Positions 61,226 through 64,000 of a DNA stretch of 64,000 nt are shown here, piece after piece. The first letter of the stretch is position 1. Every line of letters begins with the position of its first letter. Made by a program: the position numbers and the translations under genes. The stretch is from Bacteroides bouchesdurhonensis (GTDB taxonomy: Bacteria; Bacteroidota; Bacteroidia; Bacteroidales; Bacteroidaceae). The notes under the pieces are model-generated. The model made no database searches. It had not been told where the DNA came from and was given only the letters and a program-made list of their open reading frames with translations. The DNA is taken from the NCBI RefSeq assembly GCF_900155865.1, contig NZ_LT707006.1, forward strand, positions 3,884,577-3,948,576. The letters are read 5' to 3'.

Positions 61226-62248
61226 ATGCTAAAATCATGCGAGATAGATTTCAACAACCCGCCCGCCAAAGCACAAGAGATTATTTCGGCGGGTGACGTT
61301 CCGCTGGGGACACAAGGCAACCTGTTCGGCATCACCGGGGGCGAGGGAACGGGAAAGAGCAATTATGTAGCCGCAATCGTGGCGGGCTGCATCTGCCCGG
61401 CTGGTGCGGAAGTAGATACGCTGGGCATACAGATAACCGCCAACGGCAGGCACAAGGCGGTCTTGCTTTACGATACCGAGCAATCGGAAGTGCAACTGTT
61501 CAAGAATGTAAGCAACCTGCTGGCACGTGCCAAACAGCCGGACAAACCCGATGAACTCAAAGCGTTCTGCCTGACGGGTATGTCACGCAAAGAACGCTTG
61601 AACGCCATTGTGCAGAGCATGGATAAGTTCTACTACCAGTACGGCGGCATCCAGTTGGTCGTCATTGACGGCATCGCCGACCTTGTTAAGAGTGCCAACG
61701 ATGAAGCGGAAAGCGTGGCGGTGATAGATGAACTTTATCGGCTGGCTGGCATCTACAACACGTGTATTCTGTGCGTGCTGCATTTCGTCCCCAACGGTTT
61801 GAAGCTGCGGGGACATTTGGGCAGCGAGTTGCAGCGCAAGGCGGCTACTATCCTGTCCATTGAGAAAGACGATGAACCCGCCCAGTCGGTGGTGAAAGCC
61901 CTGAAAGTAAGGGACGGAAGCCCGCTGGACGTGCCGCTGATGCTCTTTGCATGGGACAAGGAAGCCGGGATGCACGTGTACAAGGGCGAGAAGCCCCGTG
62001 AGGAAAAGGAGAAACGCAAGGAAAGGGAACTGGTGAATGTCGCACATGACATCTTCGGGCGGCAGACACGCATCACCTACATAGACCTTTGCGAGCAGTT
62101 GCAGCAGGTATTGGACATCAAGGAGCGCACCGCAAAGAGCTATATCCGCTTCATGCGGGAAAGGGACATCATCACCAAAGACACGGCGAACCAAAGCTGT
62201 TTTGTCATCGGTTCATATCATCTTCAAAGGAACGCAAGCTGCCCGTAG
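61226..62248 (+). CDS. RepA-like AAA ATPase of the ICE
   Basis: A 340-residue RecA-fold protein. Walker A is FGITGGEGTGKSNYVAAIVA; Walker B is IQLVVIDGIADLV; then CILCVLHFVPNGLKLRGHLG. C-terminal HTH-like tail. Functional counterpart of the ATPase in the NBU-like element, but only weakly similar. ATG at 61226 is chosen; the frame could also open at a TTG at 61220. Confidence 0.85.
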   Translation: MLKSCEIDFNNPPAKAQEIISAGDVPLGTQGNLFGITGGEGTGKSNYVAAIVAGCICPAGAEVDTLGIQITANGRHKAVLLYDTEQSEVQLFKNVSNLLARAKQPDKPDELKAFCLTGMSRKERLNAIVQSMDKFYYQYGGIQLVVIDGIADLVKSANDEAESVAVIDELYRLAGIYNTCILCVLHFVPNGLKLRGHLGSELQRKAATILSIEKDDEPAQSVVKALKVRDGSPLDVPLMLFAWDKEAGMHVYKGEKPREEKEKRKERELVNVAHDIFGRQTRITYIDLCEQLQQVLDIKERTAKSYIRFMRERDIITKDTANQSCFVIGSYHLQRNASCP

Positions 62249-62287
62249 GCGTATGGGCTGAACTTGTGTATTTTTAGGTGCTTGTGT

Positions 62288-62322
62288 CCTGCCCTGTTGT
62301 GATAACACGGCAGGATTTTTTC
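62288..62322 (+). terminator. Terminator after the ATPase
   Basis: A 10-bp stem with one C-C bulge (62288-62298 with 62304-62314) followed by a U6 run. Confidence 0.85.
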
Positions 62323-62353
62323 TGTTTGCACGTGATTTTTCAGGGTATTTGCT

Positions 62354-62361
62354 TAACTTTG
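62354..62361 (+). promoter_or_regulatory. Promoter -7 box upstream of the structured leader
   Basis: TAACTTTG; implies a leader RNA of about 290 nt before the DHFR-like gene. Confidence 0.55.
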
Positions 62362-62432
62362 CAGAAGTTACACGGAAAAGTAACGGCAGTTGGACGGCGG
62401 TTGCCGGAATATTGCCTTTATATATAACATAT

Positions 62433-62600
62433 ACGTTCGCCGAACGTCCCAAAGTAGAAAACTGGCACTTTTCAAAATGTGGGGATATTCAGCGCAGGAT
62501 ATGCTATGCGTTTGTCATAGCGTGGCTGCACTGTTTCCACATTTGGGTATGCCAGTACCTCTACTTTGAAACAGCGTCATGCCACGCTTTCTTTTTTGGG
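62433..62600 (+). promoter_or_regulatory. Structured leader or recombination element
   Basis: Nested inverted repeats. The outer pair is 62450-62482 with 62537-62568 (blocks CAAAGTAG/CTACTTTG, ACTGGCA/TGCCAGT, AAATGTGG/CCACATTT). Internal hairpins are GCTATG/CATAGC (62503-62521) and ACGTTCG/CGAACGT (62433-62447). AGCGTGGC (62519-62526) can instead pair with GCCACGCT (62581-62588), giving two alternative folds. That is the form of an RNA switch, but a DNA recombination site is also possible. Confidence 0.5.
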
Positions 62601-62656
62601 GTTGCGGCTAACGTGCCAAGACAGTAGGGATTTATATCACTTTAATACCTGACAAT

Positions 62657-63175
62657 ATGGAACAAATCAAAGCGCACATCGCCGTATCGCTGGACGGGCA
62701 TACCGCCACGCCGGACTATGAACTGGACTGGATGCCCCGTGAGGTCAAGGAACTGGCGGCAAGGGAACACGCCGCCGCAAGCTGCCTGCTTATGGGGGCG
62801 AACACCTACAACTACATCTTTGAACACTGGGGCGGGTGGCCGCACAAAAGCAAACGGTCTTTTGTGGTGTCACACTACGACACCAACGTTACACCGGACT
62901 GCGGGGTGGAGTTCCTGACCGAAGAACCGCTGCAAAGGGTCTATGAACTGAAACAGGAAACCGACATGCTGGTGGTGGGTGGCGGCAAGCTGCTTACTTC
63001 ATTGATTAAAGCCGGACTGCTGGACAGCCTGACAATCTACACCGTCCCGGTCATGGCGGGCAAAGGCATCGGTTTTGTCGGGGAAACATCCGGCTCGCTG
63101 TGGAAGCTCTCGGAAAGCAGGGTGCTGGATAACGGGGTGGTCTGTTCGACCTACCTGTTTGGCGGGAACATATAA
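62657..63175 (+). CDS. Dihydrofolate reductase family (RibD C-terminal-like) protein
   Basis: A 172-residue protein: IAVSLDGHTATPDYELDWMP, CLLMGANTYNYIFEHWGGW, ETDMLVVGGGKLLTSLIKAG and YTVPVMAGKGIGFVGE are typical of the RibD-C/YyaP DHFR family. These use NAD(P)H-type chemistry; the true substrate is not known and it is not clearly a trimethoprim-resistance enzyme. Often carried near Bacteroides ICE cores. Confidence 0.85.
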   Translation: MEQIKAHIAVSLDGHTATPDYELDWMPREVKELAAREHAAASCLLMGANTYNYIFEHWGGWPHKSKRSFVVSHYDTNVTPDCGVEFLTEEPLQRVYELKQETDMLVVGGGKLLTSLIKAGLLDSLTIYTVPVMAGKGIGFVGETSGSLWKLSESRVLDNGVVCSTYLFGGNI

Positions 63176-63204
63176 AAAATGCGCCCGGTTTCCCTCCGGG
63201 CGCA
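63174..63204 (-). terminator. Terminator of topB
   Basis: A 9-bp stem (63180-63188 with 63196-63204) with six A on the left, giving a U-run on the minus strand after the topB stop at 63273. Confidence 0.8.
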
Positions 63205-63272
63205 ACCACTAAAATTTCAATTATTATAAGCTGTAAAACCTATCACAATGAAATTTCAGCGGCAAAGATAGG

Positions 63273-64000
63273 CTATTTCTTCGGTTTCGCTTTCTTTTCG
63301 GGGAATGAAAAACCGACATTGAACTGCTCGTCCAGTACCAGCGAAGCATCGAAAGCCTTGCCGTTCTTGCCCTTGAAGCCCTTGATTAGCCCGGTCTTGC
63401 GTTTAGTCACCAGCTCGACAATCTGCTTGTCGGAAAGCTGCTTGTCGCACTTGTTGCGGAATATGGTAAGCGTGCAGTCCACGTTGGAACACTTCGCCAC
63501 TTTCGGGTAGAACAGGATGCGCCCGCTGCCGCATTTCGGGCAGGGGCAGGTTTCACCAGTAGCGACAGATAGCTGCACCGATAGCAGTTCTGCGGTGATT
63601 TGCGTTGCGTACACCTCGATGCCCTTTCGGAACGTGTCGGCATCCATGCTGCCCGCTTCTATCTTGGCAAGGGCGGTTTCCCACATGCCCGTCATTTCGA
63701 CATCGGCAATCTTCTTGTCCTTGACAATCCCATAAACGGCAAGCCCCTTGTCGGTAGGCACAAGGTTCTTCTTCTCACGCACGATGTACTGGCGGGCGAA
63801 CAGCGTTTCGATAATCGCCGCACGGGTGGCGGGCGTGCCTATCCCGACATCTTTCAGGCTGGCTTTCAGTTCGGCATCTTCCAGTTCCCTGCCTGCGTTC
63901 TCCATTGCCGCCAACAGGCTGCTTTCCGTGTGCAGCGGTTTCGGCTTGGTCTGCTTTTCGAGCAGATCCACGCCGGAGAGTGGCAAATATTCTCCCTCTT
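63273..64000 (-). CDS. topB: DNA topoisomerase III (Exc/TopB-like), C-terminal part; runs off window
   Basis: About 242 C-terminal residues of a type IA topoisomerase: LKDVGIGTPATRAAIIETLF, QYIVREKKNLVPTDKGLAVY and WETALAKIEAGSMDADTFRK, then a zinc ribbon (CPCPKCGSGRILFYPKVAKC) and the tail KGFKGKNGKAF. CTnDOT encodes a related protein, Exc, needed for excision. The 5' part with the catalytic tyrosine is outside the window. Confidence 0.9.
   Translation of the reverse strand, partial: EGEYLPLSGVDLLEKQTKPKPLHTESSLLAAMENAGRELEDAELKASLKDVGIGTPATRAAIIETLFARQYIVREKKNLVPTDKGLAVYGIVKDKKIADVEMTGMWETALAKIEAGSMDADTFRKGIEVYATQITAELLSVQLSVATGETCPCPKCGSGRILFYPKVAKCSNVDCTLTIFRNKCDKQLSDKQIVELVTKRKTGLIKGFKGKNGKAFDASLVLDEQFNVGFSFPEKKAKPKK

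Noticed and set aside
58101..62076. Several long alternate-frame ORFs in the GC-rich ICE core (for example 57992-58648 minus, 61583-62194 minus)
   Set aside because: High GC gives open shadow frames; the AraC, RteC, primase and ATPase frames carry the conserved motifs.
62657..63175. Calling the DHFR-like gene a trimethoprim-resistance dfr
   Set aside because: Motifs fit the RibD-C/YyaP branch, not classical FolA/DfrA; resistance cannot be claimed.

Overview
The window looks like a gut Bacteroides chromosome (B. thetaiotaomicron/ovatus-like). Evidence: -7 promoter boxes of the form TAnnTTTG, many SusD-era surface lipoproteins, a men operon, an OxyR-Dps pair, NBU/CTnDOT-type mobile genes and Bacteroides-type tyrosine recombinases. 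The species cannot be fixed from sequence alone. GC varies strongly by region: the men/pfl backbone is moderate, sul2 is very GC-rich, the cassette array is AT-rich and the 58-64 kb ICE core is GC-rich.

Layout. 1-6.5 kb (minus strand): vitamin B12 uptake locus. An AdoCbl riboswitch and leader terminator precede three surface-type lipoproteins, BtuG and the start of BtuB; further terminator hairpins lie between genes. 6.6-9.65 kb: mobile-element graveyard with a decayed excisionase-like fragment, a frameshifted integrase and a C-terminally truncated integrase. 9.95-22.0 kb: NBU-like mobilizable element (integrase, PDDEXK/DUF1016 gene, DUF3853, RepA-like ATPase, primase, MobV relaxase) next to tRNA-Ser(UGA). 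It carries a divergent cfxA-type beta-lactamase and a nested 2.4-kb IS1595-family unit that has captured sul2 and is bounded by an 8-bp target duplication. 22.3-46.1 kb: backbone (pflB-pflA, GDPD, ECF sigma/barrel pair, NigD-like lipoprotein, oxyR/dps, menaquinone operon including a HAD-MenI fusion, DUF488, YihY, a MINPP phosphatase broken by one stop codon, a manganese catalase island, an M48 protease). It includes a 1.37-kb gene-free stretch with eight 22-bp tandem repeats.

46.7-64 kb: an integrative element. It opens with a TetR regulator and a XerC/D-like recombinase whose promoter is overlapped by a 22-bp palindrome. Then comes the most notable feature: 14 integron-like cassettes (48931-57481), each ended by a 42-48-bp hairpin-forming attC-like site finishing in CATTA. 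In 12 of 14 cassettes the first 7-10 bases are the exact reverse complement of the bases at the end, so a circular cassette would have one longer stem, as in true integron attC sites. Several cassettes encode toxin-immunity families (PoNi-like, Tdi1/GAD-like, DUF4303, Imm30-like) or small membrane proteins. This fits a recombinase-associated acquired interbacterial defence (rAID-type) array: a mobile library of orphan immunity genes. One 489-bp cassette is present twice with no difference seen.

Downstream of the array are an AraC regulator, RteC, an Xis2d-like HTH protein, a primase, a RepA-like ATPase, a DHFR-like gene behind a long structured leader, and the 3' part of topB. These are typical of CTnDOT-type ICEs, and the element runs off the right edge.
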